A stretch of DNA of 64,000 nt. Origin: Chrysaora quinquecirrha. Taxonomy: Eukaryota > Cnidaria > Scyphozoa > Semaeostomeae > Pelagiidae. Made by a program: the position numbers and the translations under genes. The number at the start of each line of letters is the position of its first letter. The stretch's first letter is position 1. The stretch spans positions 1,321,777-1,385,776 of the forward strand of contig JACTAT010000037.1 of assembly GCA_014526335.1 (NCBI GenBank), written 5' to 3'. Below are positions 23,570-34,417 of the stretch, one piece after another. The notes beneath the pieces were generated by a model. The model was given only the letters and a program-made list of their open reading frames with translations. It had not been told where the DNA came from and ran no database searches.

Positions 23570-23931
23570 TTAGATTAAATTATTACCTCTTAGAAAGACA
23601 TAATGTTTTTGTAGTTCTTCAAGGGGGTTGTGAGATGTCGCTCTTGGCGTTCCAAATTCTTCAATGTTCTGACTAGCTAGTCCTATCTTCTGGCACACTA
23701 GCCTTTCGATGTCACCACCTTGATACAAAACAATCCCCACATTGTTCCACTCCATTATTTCGCTTATTAATGATATTGAATATTCGCATTTAAAGGCTGC
23801 TCCGTTTGGTTGATACTTTAAATGATGGATTTTCCTTTGACAAAATTGAATGTGCGTTGCCACTTTTCGTCGATGCCATCGAAGGGAGTACAGGGTTTGT
23901 ACCCCCTAACAAAGCTCGTCTCCCCATCATC
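23570..23931 (-). pseudogene. Array protein copy, C-terminal part, split by MITE C
   Basis: The ORF runs to the CATCATC target (23925-23931) and resumes beyond the MITE at 25012-25102 with the N-terminal 30 codons. One base is also missing from the A run at about 23840. Together the two pieces are one array gene interrupted by the transposon. Confidence 0.85.
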
Positions 23932-25011
23932 CATGGGCTGTAGGAAACGTGGAGCTCCGAATGAGAACTAAGAAGTCGTTTCCTTTTAATTTTTTTATTT
24001 TATGTATCTGTCTCGTTATTCTGCTGCGAAGGCGCCATTGTAATCTGGCTTGTGGCTGATTGCATGAGATTAAGCCATTATGTCACTCAAACTGAAAGGT
24101 CAAGCTCCTTCAGTACATAAATATCAGATGGGTAAGACACACTTCAACTTGCTGGTTTCAGCTTTCTCCAGATGCTCGTAACACAAGAACAATGGTGTGT
24201 CATAGGTGTGACGTCACACCTATGACACAGGAAAGTGAGCTTTCGTGCTGAAAGACGGGGGGAGGGATTTTCAAAACTCCCAGTTTTTTAGAACAGAATT
24301 TTAAAGCGTGATTAGAATGGACCAACCCGAGTTTGCTTACAGTACAGGTAGGTCGCTTCAATAACTCGAAAAAATCCTACCAAATTTAGAAGTAGGCATT
24401 GTCGCTCTGTAATTTTGGACTAATGAAATTGAACAAGTTAGGATTTCTTTCCTCTAAGAATACTGTAATAAAAGAATCAGAATGAAAACATGGCATGGTA
24501 CGCAAAAAATATAGAAAGAGAAATCCAGTGCAATGTTGATCTAACATAAATTATTCTCACTGTCCTTTTTCGACTTGAATTGTCGTCCTCGAGTTAACGC
24601 AACCAGATCAGTCAACAAAACCACAAATCTTATGTTTTTATTTCTCTCTTTCTTTCGTTGTAATACGAGCCCCCGTATGTCTCGAGAATTTACCCTAGGA
24701 TTGCTTGGGCATCCCTCTATTTCAAGTTGAGGAATGTTTCGAGCATGAGGAGAAAACGTGACGCTGGAAAAACAATAGAATCCATTGTTCCCAGCTCTCT
24801 TGTGTCTTACCCATCTGATATTTATGTACTGAAGGAGCTTGACCTTTCAGTTTGAGTGACATAATGGCTTAATCTCATGTCAATCAGCCACAAGCCAGAT
24901 TACAATGGCGCCTTCGCAGCAGAATAATGAGACAGATACATAAAATAAAAAATTAAAAGGGAAACGACTTCTTCGTTCTCATTCGGAGCTCCACGTTTCC
25001 TACAGCCCATG
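23932..25011. mobile_element. MITE copy C (1,080 bp), complete, with 7-bp target duplication
   Basis: Perfect terminal palindromes CATGGGCTGTAGG / CCTACAGCCCATG are flanked on both sides by CATCATC. The inverted arms are about 205 bases (23932-24140 and about 24806-25011) and include a block with 'cagtacataaatatcagatg' on the left and its complement on the right. No transposase frame is present, so it moves in trans if at all. A 7-bp duplication with CA...TG ends does not fit hAT (8 bp) or Mutator (9-11 bp) cleanly. P-type elements are one possibility, held loosely. Confidence 0.9.
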
Positions 25012-25102
25012 CATCATCTAGCAGAATTGCAGCTTTCCGTATGCATTTATGTTTCTGTGTAGTTTGAATGTATTCAATATCGAGTAGAGCGATGCGTGAC
25101 AT
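25012..25102 (-). pseudogene. N-terminal stub of the array copy split by MITE C
   Basis: MSRIALLDIEYIQTT... to LLDD, then the CATCATC target duplication and the MITE. It continues on the other side at 23931-23570. Confidence 0.85.
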
Positions 25103-25945
25103 TCTAGAAAACAAGGTGAAATAAAAGAGGTTAAAAAGTGTTTGAAGAAACTGTTTAGGAGTTTGAGCGCTCATATAAAACTAAACAAAAACCAAAATTA
25201 TAAAATTACATACCTGATTTATTCTATGAACAACTAAAAAATAAAGAATTAGAAATTTAGTTGAAAGAATTGAAACCAAAGACTAAGAATTGAAGTCAAG
25301 ATTCTAGGCCCGGTCGGGTCTCGAAGCTTCATAAGTTTCACGGCTCTTAGAATAAGTTTTGGTCAGTCAAATAAAAATAAAACATCCTTAAATAAACAAG
25401 AAATAGTTATTATAAGTTAAAATAATAATAAACCTACATTTCTATGAAAAAGTAAGAGTTGAAACGAAGAATTGAAGTCAAGATTCTAGGCCCGGTCGGG
25501 TCTCGAAGCTTCATAAGTTTCACGGCTTTTAGAATAAGTTATACCCAAACAAATAAAAATGAAACATTCTTAAATAAGCAAGAAATAGTTATTTTAAGTT
25601 TAAATGATAAGAAAACTGTATTTCTAACACTTTTCCAAGAAAAAGTAGAGAAAAGTTAAAGGCACTTACCACAATTCCAAGAAATTTTCCAAGAGTGTTG
25701 ACATTTGCTGTTGTGACGCCAATTTTAATTTTTCCCGCAATAAAATCCTCGTCACGTGACGCGTTATCATTGAAAGAAGACAAGATCTGATTGGTTGGTT
25801 GATTATGTTTTCAACTTACAATGATTTGATTGATTAAAACTCTTGTTTGCAAGGTTTCTATGAAGAAGACTAGGTCTAGCTTACAGCGATTTGATTGGTT
25901 AAAACTCTTGTTTCTAGAAAGTTCTGAAGAAGACTAGGTCTTAAT

Positions 25946-26392
25946 TTAGATTAAATTATTACCTCTTAGAAAGGCATAATGTTCTTGTAGTTCTTCAAGG
26001 GGGTTGTGCGATGTCACTCTTGGCACTCCAAATTCTTCAATGTTCTGACTAGCTAGTCCTATCTTCTGGCACACTAGCCTTTCGATGTAACCACCTTTAT
26101 ACAAAACAATCCTGACATTGTTCCACTCCATTATTTCGTTTATTAATGATATTGAATATTCGCATTTAAAGGCTGCTCCGTTTGGTTCATACTTTAAATG
26201 ATGGATTTTCCTTCGACAAAAATTGAATGTGCGTTGCCATTTTTCGTCGATGCCATCGAAGGGAGTACAGGGTTTATACTCCCTTACAAAGCTCGTCTCC
26301 CCATCATCTAGCAGAATTGCAGCTTTCCGTGTGCATTTATGTTTCTGTGTAGTTTGGTTGTATTCAATATCGAGTAGAGCGATGGGTGACAT
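25946..26392 (-). CDS. Array protein copy (148 aa), MSPIALL subgroup
   Basis: Intact. A longer 207-codon frame runs upstream through the predicted intron and exon 2 from a non-ATG codon; I do not take this as coding. Variants: MSPIALLDIEYNQ, KCTRK, VRIVLYKGGYIE (Asp of the KGGD motif replaced by Tyr) and PRVTSHN. The Tyr would remove one proposed acidic ligand. Confidence 0.55.
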   Translation of the reverse strand: MSPIALLDIEYNQTTQKHKCTRKAAILLDDGETSFVREYKPCTPFDGIDEKWQRTFNFCRRKIHHLKYEPNGAAFKCEYSISLINEIMEWNNVRIVLYKGGYIERLVCQKIGLASQNIEEFGVPRVTSHNPLEELQEHYAFLRGNNLI

Positions 26393-27228
26393 TCTAGAAA
26401 ACAAGGTGAAATAAAAGACGTTAAAAAGTGTCTGAAGAAACTGTTTAGTGGTTTGAGCGCTCATATAAAACCAAACAAAAACCAAAATTATAAAATTACA
26501 TACCTGATTTTCTCTATGAACAACTAAAAAATAAAGAATTAGAAATTTAGTTGAAAGAATTGAAACCAAAGACTAAGAATTGAAGTCAAGATTCTAGGCC
26601 GGTGGGGTCTCAAGCCTCATAAGTTTCACGGCTTTTAGAATAAGTTTTGGTCAGCCAAATAAAATAAAACATCCTTAAATAAACAAGAAATAGTTAATTT
26701 TAGTTAAAATAATAAGAAACCTACATTTCTATGAAAATGTAAGAGTTGAAACAAAGAATTGAAGTCAAGATTCTGGGCCCGGTCTGTTCTCAAGCTTCAT
26801 AAGTTTCGCGGATTTTAGAATAAGTTATACCCAGACAAATAAAATGAAACATTCTTAAATAAGCAAGAAATAGTTAATATGAGTTTAAATGATAAGAAAA
26901 CTGTATTTCAAGACTTTTCCAAGAAAAGTAGAGAAAAGTTAAAGGTACTTACCACAATTCCAAGAAATTTTCCAAGAGTGTTTACATTTGCTTTTGTGAC
27001 GCCAATTTTAATTTTTCCCGCAATAAAATCCTCGTCACGTGACGCGTTATCATTGAAAGAAGACAAGATCTGATTGGTTGGTTGATTATGTTTTCAACTT
27101 ACAATGATTTGATTGATTAAAACTCTTGTTTGCAAGGTTTCTATGAAGAAGACTAGGTCTAGCTTACAGCGATTTGATTGGTTAAAACTCTTGTTTCTAG
27201 AAAGTTCTGAAGAAGACTAGGTCTTAAT

Positions 27229-27673
27229 TTAGATTAAATTATTACCTCTTAGAAAGCCATAATGTTCTTGTAGTTCTTCAAGGGGGTTGTGCGATGTCGC
27301 TCTTGGCACTCCAAATTCTTCAATGTTCTGACTAGCTAGTCCTATCTTCTGGCACACTAGCCTTTCGATGTCACCACTTTTATACAAAACAATCCCACAT
27401 TGTTCCACTCCATTATTTCGTTTATTAATGATATTGAATATTCGCATTTAAAGGCTGCTCCGTTTGGTTCATACTTTAAATGATGGATTTTCCTTCGACA
27501 AAAATTGAATGAGCGTTGCGACTTTTCGTCGATGCCATCGAAGGGAGTACAGGGTTTGTACTCCTTACAAAGCTTGTCTCCCCATCATCTAGCAGAATTG
27601 CAGCTTTCCGTATGCATTTATGTTTCTGTGTAGTTTGAATGTATTCAATATCGAGTAGAGCGATGCGTGACAT
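27229..27673 (-). pseudogene. Array protein copy with frameshifts
   Basis: Two bases short overall: a C missing at about 27393 (caatcccacat) and one base lost from one arm of the small inverted repeat near 27565. It is the MSAETTK / YKSGDIE / EKSQRS-type subgroup (here MRAETTK), repeated intact at 30909 and again at 33310. Confidence 0.8.
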
Positions 27674-28334
27674 TCTAGAAAACAAGGTGAAATAAAAGAC
27701 GTTAAAAAGTGTCTGAAGAAAGTGTTTAGTGGTTTCAGCTCTCATATAAAACTAAACAAAAACCAAAATTATAAAATTACATACCTGATTTATTCTATGA
27801 ACAACTAAAAAATAAAGAATTAGAAATTTAGTTGAAAGAATTGAAACCAAAGACTAAGAATTGAAGTCAAGATTCTAGGCCCGGTCAGGTCTCGAAGCTT
27901 CATAAGTTTCAAGGCTTTTAGAATAAGTTATACCCAAACAAATAAAAATGAAACATTCTTAAATAAGCAAGAAATAGTTATTATAAGTTTAAATGATAAG
28001 AAAACTGTATTTCTAAAACTTTTGCAAGAACAAGTAGAGAAAAGTTAAGGGTACTTACCACAATTCCAAGAAATTTTCCAAGAGTGTTTACATTTGCTGT
28101 TGTGACGCCAATTTTATTTTTTCCCACAATAAAATCCTCGTCACGTGACGTGTTATCATTGAAAGAAGACTAGATCTGATTGGTTGGTTGATTATGTTTC
28201 CAACTTACAATGATTTGATTGCTTAAAACTCTTGTTTGCAAGGTTTCTATGAAGAAGACTAGGTCTAGCTTACAGCGATTTGATTGGTTAAAACTCTTGT
28301 TTCTAGAAAGTTCTGAAGAAGACTAGGTCTTAAT

Positions 28335-28781
28335 TTAGATTAAATTATTACCTCTTAGAAAGGCATAATGTTCTTGTAGTTCTTCAAGGGGGTTGTGCGA
28401 TGTCACTCTTGGCACTCCAAATTCTTCAATGTTCTGACTAGCTAGTCCTATCTTCTGGCACACTAGCCTTTCGATGTAACCACCTTTATACAAAACAATC
28501 CTGACATTGTTCCACTCCATTATTTCGTTTATTAATGATATTGAATATTCGCATTTAAAGGCTGCTCCGTTTGGTTCATACTTTAAATGATGGATTTTCC
28601 TTCGACAAAAATTGAATGTGCGTTGCCATTTTTCGTCGATGCCATCGAAGGGAGTACAGGGTTTATACTCCCTTACAAAGCTCGTCTCCCCATCATCTAG
28701 CAGAATTGCAGCTTTCCGTGTGCATTTATGTTTCTGTGTAGTTTGAATGTATTCAATATCGAGTAGAGCGATGGGTGACAT
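28335..28781 (-). CDS. Array protein copy (148 aa), MSPIALL subgroup
   Basis: Intact. Differs from the 25946 copy by a single residue over the 207 codons open in both (Ile for Asn in IEYIQ), so the duplication is very recent. Carries KGGYIE. Confidence 0.6.
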   Translation of the reverse strand: MSPIALLDIEYIQTTQKHKCTRKAAILLDDGETSFVREYKPCTPFDGIDEKWQRTFNFCRRKIHHLKYEPNGAAFKCEYSISLINEIMEWNNVRIVLYKGGYIERLVCQKIGLASQNIEEFGVPRVTSHNPLEELQEHYAFLRGNNLI

Positions 28782-29618
28782 TCTAGAAAACAAGGTGAAA
28801 TAAAAGACGTTAAAAAGTGTCTGAAGAAACTGTTTAGTGGTTTGAGCGCTCATATAAAACCAAACAAAAACCAAAATTATAAAATTACATACCTGATTTT
28901 CTCTATGAACAACTAAAAAATAAAGAATTAGAAATTTAGTTGAAAGAATTGAAACCAAAGACTAAGAATTGAAGTCAAGATTCTAGGCCCGGTGGGGTCT
29001 CAAGCCTCATAAGTTTCACGGCTTTTAGAATAAGTTTTGGTCAGCCAAATAAAAATAAAACATCCTTAAATAAACAAGAAATAGTTAATTTTAGTTAAAA
29101 TAATAAGAAACCTACATTTCTATGAAAATGTAAGAGTTGAAACAAAGAATTGAAGTCAAGATTCTGGGCCGGTCTGTTCTCAAGCTTCATAAGTTTCATG
29201 CTTTTAGAATAAGTTATACCCAGACAAATAAAAATGAAACATTCTTAAATAAGCAAGAAATAGTTAATATGAGTTTAAATGATAAGAAAACTGTATTTCA
29301 AGACTTTTCCAAGAAAAGTAGAGAAAAGTTAAAGGTACTTACCACAATTCCAAGAAATTTTCCAAGAGTGTTTACATTTGCTTTTGTGACGCCAATTTTA
29401 ATTTTTCCCGCAATAAAATCCTCGTCACGTGACGCGTTATCATTGAAAGAAGACAAGATCTGATTGGTTGGTTGATTATGTTTTCAACTTACAATGATTT
29501 GATTGATTAAAACTCTTGTTTGCAAGGTTTCTATGAAGAAGACTAGGTCTAGCTTACAGCGATTTGATTGGTTAAAACTCTTGTTTCTAGAAAGTTCTGA
29601 AGAAGACTAGGTCTTAAT

Positions 29619-30065
29619 TTAGATTAAATTATTACCTCTTAGAAAGCCATAATGTTCTTGTAGTTCTTCAAGGGGGTTGTGCGATGTCGCTCTTGGCACT
29701 CCAAATTCTTCAATGTTCTGACTAGCTAGTCCTATCTTCTGGCACACTAGCCTTTCGATGTAACCACCTTTATACAAAACAATCCTGACATTGTTCCACT
29801 CCATTATTTCGTTTATTAATGATATTGAATATTCGCATTTAAAGGCTGCTCCGTTTGGTTCATACTTTAAATGATGGATTTTCCTTCGACAAAAATTGAA
29901 TGTGCGTTGCCATTTTTCGTCGATGCCATCGAAGGGAGTACAGGGTTTATACTCCCTTACAAAGCTCGTCTCCCCATCATCTAGCAGAATTGCAGCTTTC
30001 CGTGTGCATTTATGTTTCTGTGTAGTTTGAATGTATTCAATATCGAGTAGAGCGATGGGTGACAT
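29619..30065 (-). CDS. Array protein copy (148 aa), reference unit
   Basis: Intact. Exon 3 starts at 30066, exon 2 is 30177-30196, exon 1 ends at 30633, and the promoter is 30714-30895. After the final codon the strand reads AAGAG-GTAATA, a possible donor inside RGNNLI; if used, the last five residues would be replaced by a downstream exon. Carries KGGYIE and PRATSHN. The protein has no signal peptide or membrane segment from the MSPIALL start and contains Cys near residues 20, 41, 60, 81 and 112. Confidence 0.6.
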   Translation of the reverse strand: MSPIALLDIEYIQTTQKHKCTRKAAILLDDGETSFVREYKPCTPFDGIDEKWQRTFNFCRRKIHHLKYEPNGAAFKCEYSISLINEIMEWNNVRIVLYKGGYIERLVCQKIGLASQNIEEFGVPRATSHNPLEELQEHYGFLRGNNLI

Positions 30066-30176
30066 TCTAGAAAACAAGGTGAAATAAAAGACGTTAAAAA
30101 GTGTCTGAAGAAACTGTTTAGTGGTTTGAGCGCTCATATAAAACCAAACAAAAACCAAAATTATAAAATTACATAC

Positions 30177-30196
30177 CTGATTTTCTCTATGAACAA
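30177..30196 (-). other. Reference 20-nt exon 2 of an array unit
   Basis: On the - strand a T-rich acceptor (TTCTTTATTTTTTAG) stands immediately before a 20-base segment that ends in ...AG followed by the donor GTATGT (complement at 30171-30176). Upstream, exon 1 ends at 30633 with the donor GTAAGT. Downstream, the third exon starts after CCTTGTTTTCTAG at 30066. Both donors and acceptors recur in nearly every unit. Exon 2 has an in-frame stop in the plausible phases, so exons 1 and 2 are probably untranslated leader. Confidence 0.55.
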
Positions 30197-30713
30197 CTAA
30201 AAAATAAAGAATTAGAAATTTAGTTGAAAGAATTGAAACCAAAGACTAAGAATTGAAGTCAAGATTCTAGGCCCGGTGGGGTCTCGAAGCCTCATAAGTT
30301 TCACGGCTTTTAGAATAAGTTTTGGTCAGCCAAATAAAAATAAAACATCCTTAAATAAACAAGAAATAGTTAATTTTAGTTAAAATAATAAGAAACCTAC
30401 ATTTCTATGAAAATGTAAGAGTTGAAACAAAGAATTGAAGTCAAGATTCTGGGCCCGGTCTGTTCTCGAAGCTTCATAAGTTTCGCGGCTTTTAGAATAA
30501 GTTATACCCAGACAAATAAAAATGAAACATTCTTAAATAAGCAAGAAATAGTTAATATGAGTTTAAATGATAAGAAAACTGTATTTCGAAGACTTTTCCA
30601 AGAAAAAGTAGAGAAAAGTTAAAGGTACTTACCACAATTCCAAGAAATTTTCCAAGAGTGTTTACATTTGCTTTTGTGACGCCAATTTTAATTTTTCCCG
30701 CAATAAAATCCTC

Positions 30714-30895
30714 GTCACGTGACGCGTTATCATTGAAAGAAGACAAGATCTGATTGGTTGGTTGATTATGTTTTCAACTTACAATGATTTGATTGATTAA
30801 AACTCTTGTTTGCAAGGTTTCTATGAAGAAGACTAGGTCTAGCTTACAGCGATTTGATTGGTTAAAACTCTTGTTTCTAGAAAGTTCTGAAGAAG
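30714..30895 (-). promoter_or_regulatory. Reference promoter of an array unit: HSE, CCAAT boxes, E-box
   Basis: This is the version driving the unit with ORF 29619-30065, and all full units carry the same layout. Reading the - strand: an HSE at 30895-30874 (+ strand text TTTCTAGAAAGTTCTGAAG, three perfect TTC/GAA pentamers plus a partial one), inverted CCAAT boxes at about 30861 and 30757, and the palindrome GTCACGTGAC at 30723-30714 just before exon 1. GTCACGTGAC is an E-box and matches the CLEAR consensus read by the TFE/MITF family. No TATA box is visible. The combination predicts stress-inducible transcription; this is inference from motifs. Confidence 0.6.
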
Positions 30896-30908
30896 ACTAG
30901 GTCTTAAT

Positions 30909-31355
30909 TTAGATTAAATTATTACCTCTTAGAAAGCCATAATGTTCTTGTAGTTCTTCAAGGGGGTTGTGCGATGTCGCTCTTGGCACTCCAAATTCTT
31001 CAATGTTCTGACTAGCTAGTCCTATCTTCTGGCACACTAGCCTTTCGATGTCACCACTTTTATACAAAACAATCCCCACATTGTTCCACTCCATTATTTC
31101 GTTTATTAATGATATTGAATATTCGCATTTAAAGGCTGCTCCGTTTGGTTCATACTTTAAATGATGGATTTTCCTTCGACAAAAATTGAATGAGCGTTGC
31201 GACTTTTCGTCGATGCCATCGAAGGGAGTACAGGGTTTGTACTCCCTTACAAAGCTTGTCTCCCCATCATCTAGCAGAATTGCAGCTTTCCGTATGCATT
31301 TATGTTTCTGTGTAGTTTGAATGTATTCAATATCGAGTAGAGCGATGCGTGACAT
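30909..31355 (-). CDS. Array protein copy (148 aa), YKSGDIE subgroup
   Basis: Intact. EKSQRSFNFC and YKSGDIERLV variants; ends QEHYGFLRGNNLI. Short unit with one copy of the intronic module. Confidence 0.6.
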   Translation of the reverse strand: MSRIALLDIEYIQTTQKHKCIRKAAILLDDGETSFVREYKPCTPFDGIDEKSQRSFNFCRRKIHHLKYEPNGAAFKCEYSISLINEIMEWNNVGIVLYKSGDIERLVCQKIGLASQNIEEFGVPRATSHNPLEELQEHYGFLRGNNLI

Positions 31356-32016
31356 TCTAGAAAACAAGGTGAAATAAAAGACGTTAAAAAGTGTCTGAAG
31401 AAAGTGTTTAGTGGTTTCAGCGCTCATATAAAACTAAACAAAAACCAAAATTATAAAATTACATACCTGATTTATTCTATGAACAACTAAAAAATAAAGA
31501 ATTAGAAATTTAGTTGAAAGAATTGAAACCAAAGACTAAGAATTGAAGTCAAGATTCTAGGCCCGGTCAGGTCTCGAAGCTTCATAAGTTTCAAGGCTTT
31601 TAGAATAAGTTATACCCAAACAAATAAAAATGAAACATTCTTAAATAAGCAAGAAATAGTTATTATAAGTTTAAATGATAAGAAAACTGTATTTCTAAAA
31701 CTTTTGCAAGAACAAGTAGAGAAAAGTTAACGGTACTTACCACAATTCCAAGAAATTTTCCAAGAGTGTTTACATTTGCTGTTGTGACGCCAATTTTATT
31801 TTTTCCCACAATAAAATCCTCGTCACGTGACGTGTTATCATTGAAAGAAGACTAGATCTGATTGGTTGGTTGATTATGTTTCCAACTTACAATGATTTGA
31901 TTGCTTAAAACTCTTGTTTGCAAGGTTTCTATGAAGAAGACTAGGTCTAGCTTACAGCGATTTGATTGGTTAAAACTCTTGTTTCTAGAAAGTTCTGAAG
32001 AAGACTAGGTCTTAAT

Positions 32017-32463
32017 TTAGATTAAATTATTACCTCTTAGAAAGGCATAATGTTCTTGTAGTTCTTCAAGGGGGTTGTGCGATGTCACTCTTGGCACTCC
32101 AAATTCTTCAATGTTCTGACTAGCTAGTCCTATCTTCTGGCACACTAGCCTTTCGATGTCACCACCTTTATACAAAACAATCCCCACATTGTTCCACTCC
32201 ATTATTTCGTTTATTAATAATATTGAATATTCGCATTTAAAGGCTGCTCCGTTTGGTTCATACTTTAAATGATGGATTTTCCTTCGACAAAAATTGAATG
32301 TGCGTTGCCATTTTTCGTCGATGCCATCAAAGGGAGTACAGGGTTTATACTCCCTTACAAAGCTCGTCTCCCCATCATCTAGCAGAATTGCAGCTTTCCG
32401 TGTGCATTTATGTTTCTGTGTAGTTTGAATGTATTCAATATCGAGTAGAGCGATGCGTGACAT
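32017..32463 (-). CDS. Array protein copy (148 aa)
   Basis: Intact, with the consensus YKGGDIE motif, KCTRK and SILLINEI variants. Confidence 0.6.
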   Translation of the reverse strand: MSRIALLDIEYIQTTQKHKCTRKAAILLDDGETSFVREYKPCTPFDGIDEKWQRTFNFCRRKIHHLKYEPNGAAFKCEYSILLINEIMEWNNVGIVLYKGGDIERLVCQKIGLASQNIEEFGVPRVTSHNPLEELQEHYAFLRGNNLI

Positions 32464-33309
32464 TCTAGAAAACAAGATGAAATAAAAGACGTTAAAAAGT
32501 ATCTGAAGAAACTGTTTAGTGGTTTGAGCGCTCATATAAAACTAAACAAAAACCAAAATTATAAAATTACATACCTGATTTTTTCTATGAACAACTAAAA
32601 AATAAAGAATTAGAAATTTAGTTGAAAGAATTGAAACCAAATACTAAGAATTGAAGTCAAGATTCTAGGCCGGTGGGGTCTCAAGCTTCATAAGTTTCAC
32701 GGCTTTTAGAATAAGTTTTGGTCAGCCAAATAAAAATAAAATAAAACATCCTTAAATAAACAAGAAATAGTTAATTTTAGTTAAAATAATAAGAAACCTA
32801 CATTTCTATGAAAAAGTAAGAGTTGAAACGAAGAATTGAAGTCAAGATTCTAGGCCCGGTCGGGTCTCGAAGCTTCATAAGTTTCACAGCTTTTAGAATA
32901 ACTTATACCCAAAAAAATAAAAATGAAACATTCTTAAATAAGCAAGAAATACTTATTTTAAGTTTAAATGATAAGAAAACGGTATTTCTAACACTTTTCC
33001 ACGAAAAAGTAGAGAAAAGTTAAAGGTACTTACCACAATTCCAAGAAATTTTCCAAGAGTGTTTACATTTGCTGTCGTGATGCCAATTTTAATTTTTCCC
33101 GCAATAAAATCCTCGTCACGTGACGCGTTATCATTGAAAGAAGACTAGATCTGATTGGTTGGTTGATTATGTTTTCAACTTACAATGATTTGATTGGTTA
33201 AAACTCTTGTTTCCAAGGTTTATATGAAGAAGACTAGGTCTAGCTTACAGCGATTTGATTGGTTAAAACTCTTGTTTCTAGAAAGTTCTGAAGAAGACTA
33301 GGTCTTAAT

Positions 33310-33756
33310 TTAGATTAAATTATTACCTCTTAGAAAGGCATAATGTTCTTGTAATTCTTCAAGGGGGTTGGGCGATGTCGCTCTTGGTGCTCCAAATTCT
33401 TCAATGTTCTGACTAGCTAGTCCTATCTTCTGTCACACTAGCCTTTCGATGTCACCACTTTTATACAAAACAATCCCCACATTGTTCCACTCCATTATTT
33501 CGTTTATTAATGATATTGAATATTCGCATTTAAAGGCTGCTCCGTTTGGTTCATACTTTAAATGATGGATTTTCCTTCGACAAAAATTGAATGAGCGTTG
33601 CGACTTTTCGTCGATGCCATCGAAGGGAGTACAGGGTTTGTACTCCCTTACAAAGCTTGTCTCCCCATCATCTAGCAGAATTGCAGCTTTCCGTATGCAT
33701 TTATGTTTCTGTGTAGTTTGAATGTATTCAATATCGAGTAGAGCGATGCGTGACAT
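33310..33756 (-). pseudogene. Array protein copy with a nonsense codon
   Basis: Same length as intact copies, but TGC is changed to TGA at 33433-33435 (RLV-stop-QKIG), removing the last 41 residues including the SHNPLEE motif. The rest is identical to the 30909 copy, 2.4 kb to the left. Confidence 0.85.
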
Positions 33757-34417
33757 TCTAGAAAACAAGGTGAAATAAAAGACGTTAAAAAGTGTCTGAA
33801 GAAAGTGTTTAGTGGTTTCAGCGCTCATATAAAACTAAACAAAAACCAAAATTATAAAATTACATACCTGATTTATTCTATGAACAACTAAAAAATAAAG
33901 AATTAGAAATTTAGTTGAAAGAATTGAAACCAAAGACTAAGAATTGAAGTCAAGATTCTAGGCCCGGTCAGGTCTCGAAGCTTCATAAGTTTCAAGGCTT
34001 TTAGAATAAGTTATACCCAAACAAATAAAAATGAAACATTCTTAAATAAGCAAGAAATAGTTATTATAAGTTTAAATGATAAGAAAACTGTATTTCTAAA
34101 ACTTTTGCAAGAACAAGTAGAGAAAAGTTAAGGGTACTTACCACAATTCCAAGAAATTTTCCAAGAGTGTTTACATTTGCTGTTGTGACGCCAATTTTAT
34201 TTTTTCCCACAATAAAATCCTCGTCACGTGACGTGTTATCATTGAAAGAAGACTAGATCTGATTGGTTGGTTGATTATGTTTCCAACTTACAATGATTTG
34301 ATTGCTTAAAACTCTTGTTTGCAAGGTTTCTATGAAGAAGACTAGGTCTAGCTTACAGCGATTTGATTGGTTAAAACTCTTGTTTCTAGAAAGTTCTGAA
34401 GAAGACTAGGTCTTAAT

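Noticed and set aside
25946..26569. 207-codon version of the array protein
   Set aside because: The extra 59 residues run through predicted intron and exon 2 text and start at a non-ATG codon. Other intact units have this frame closed.
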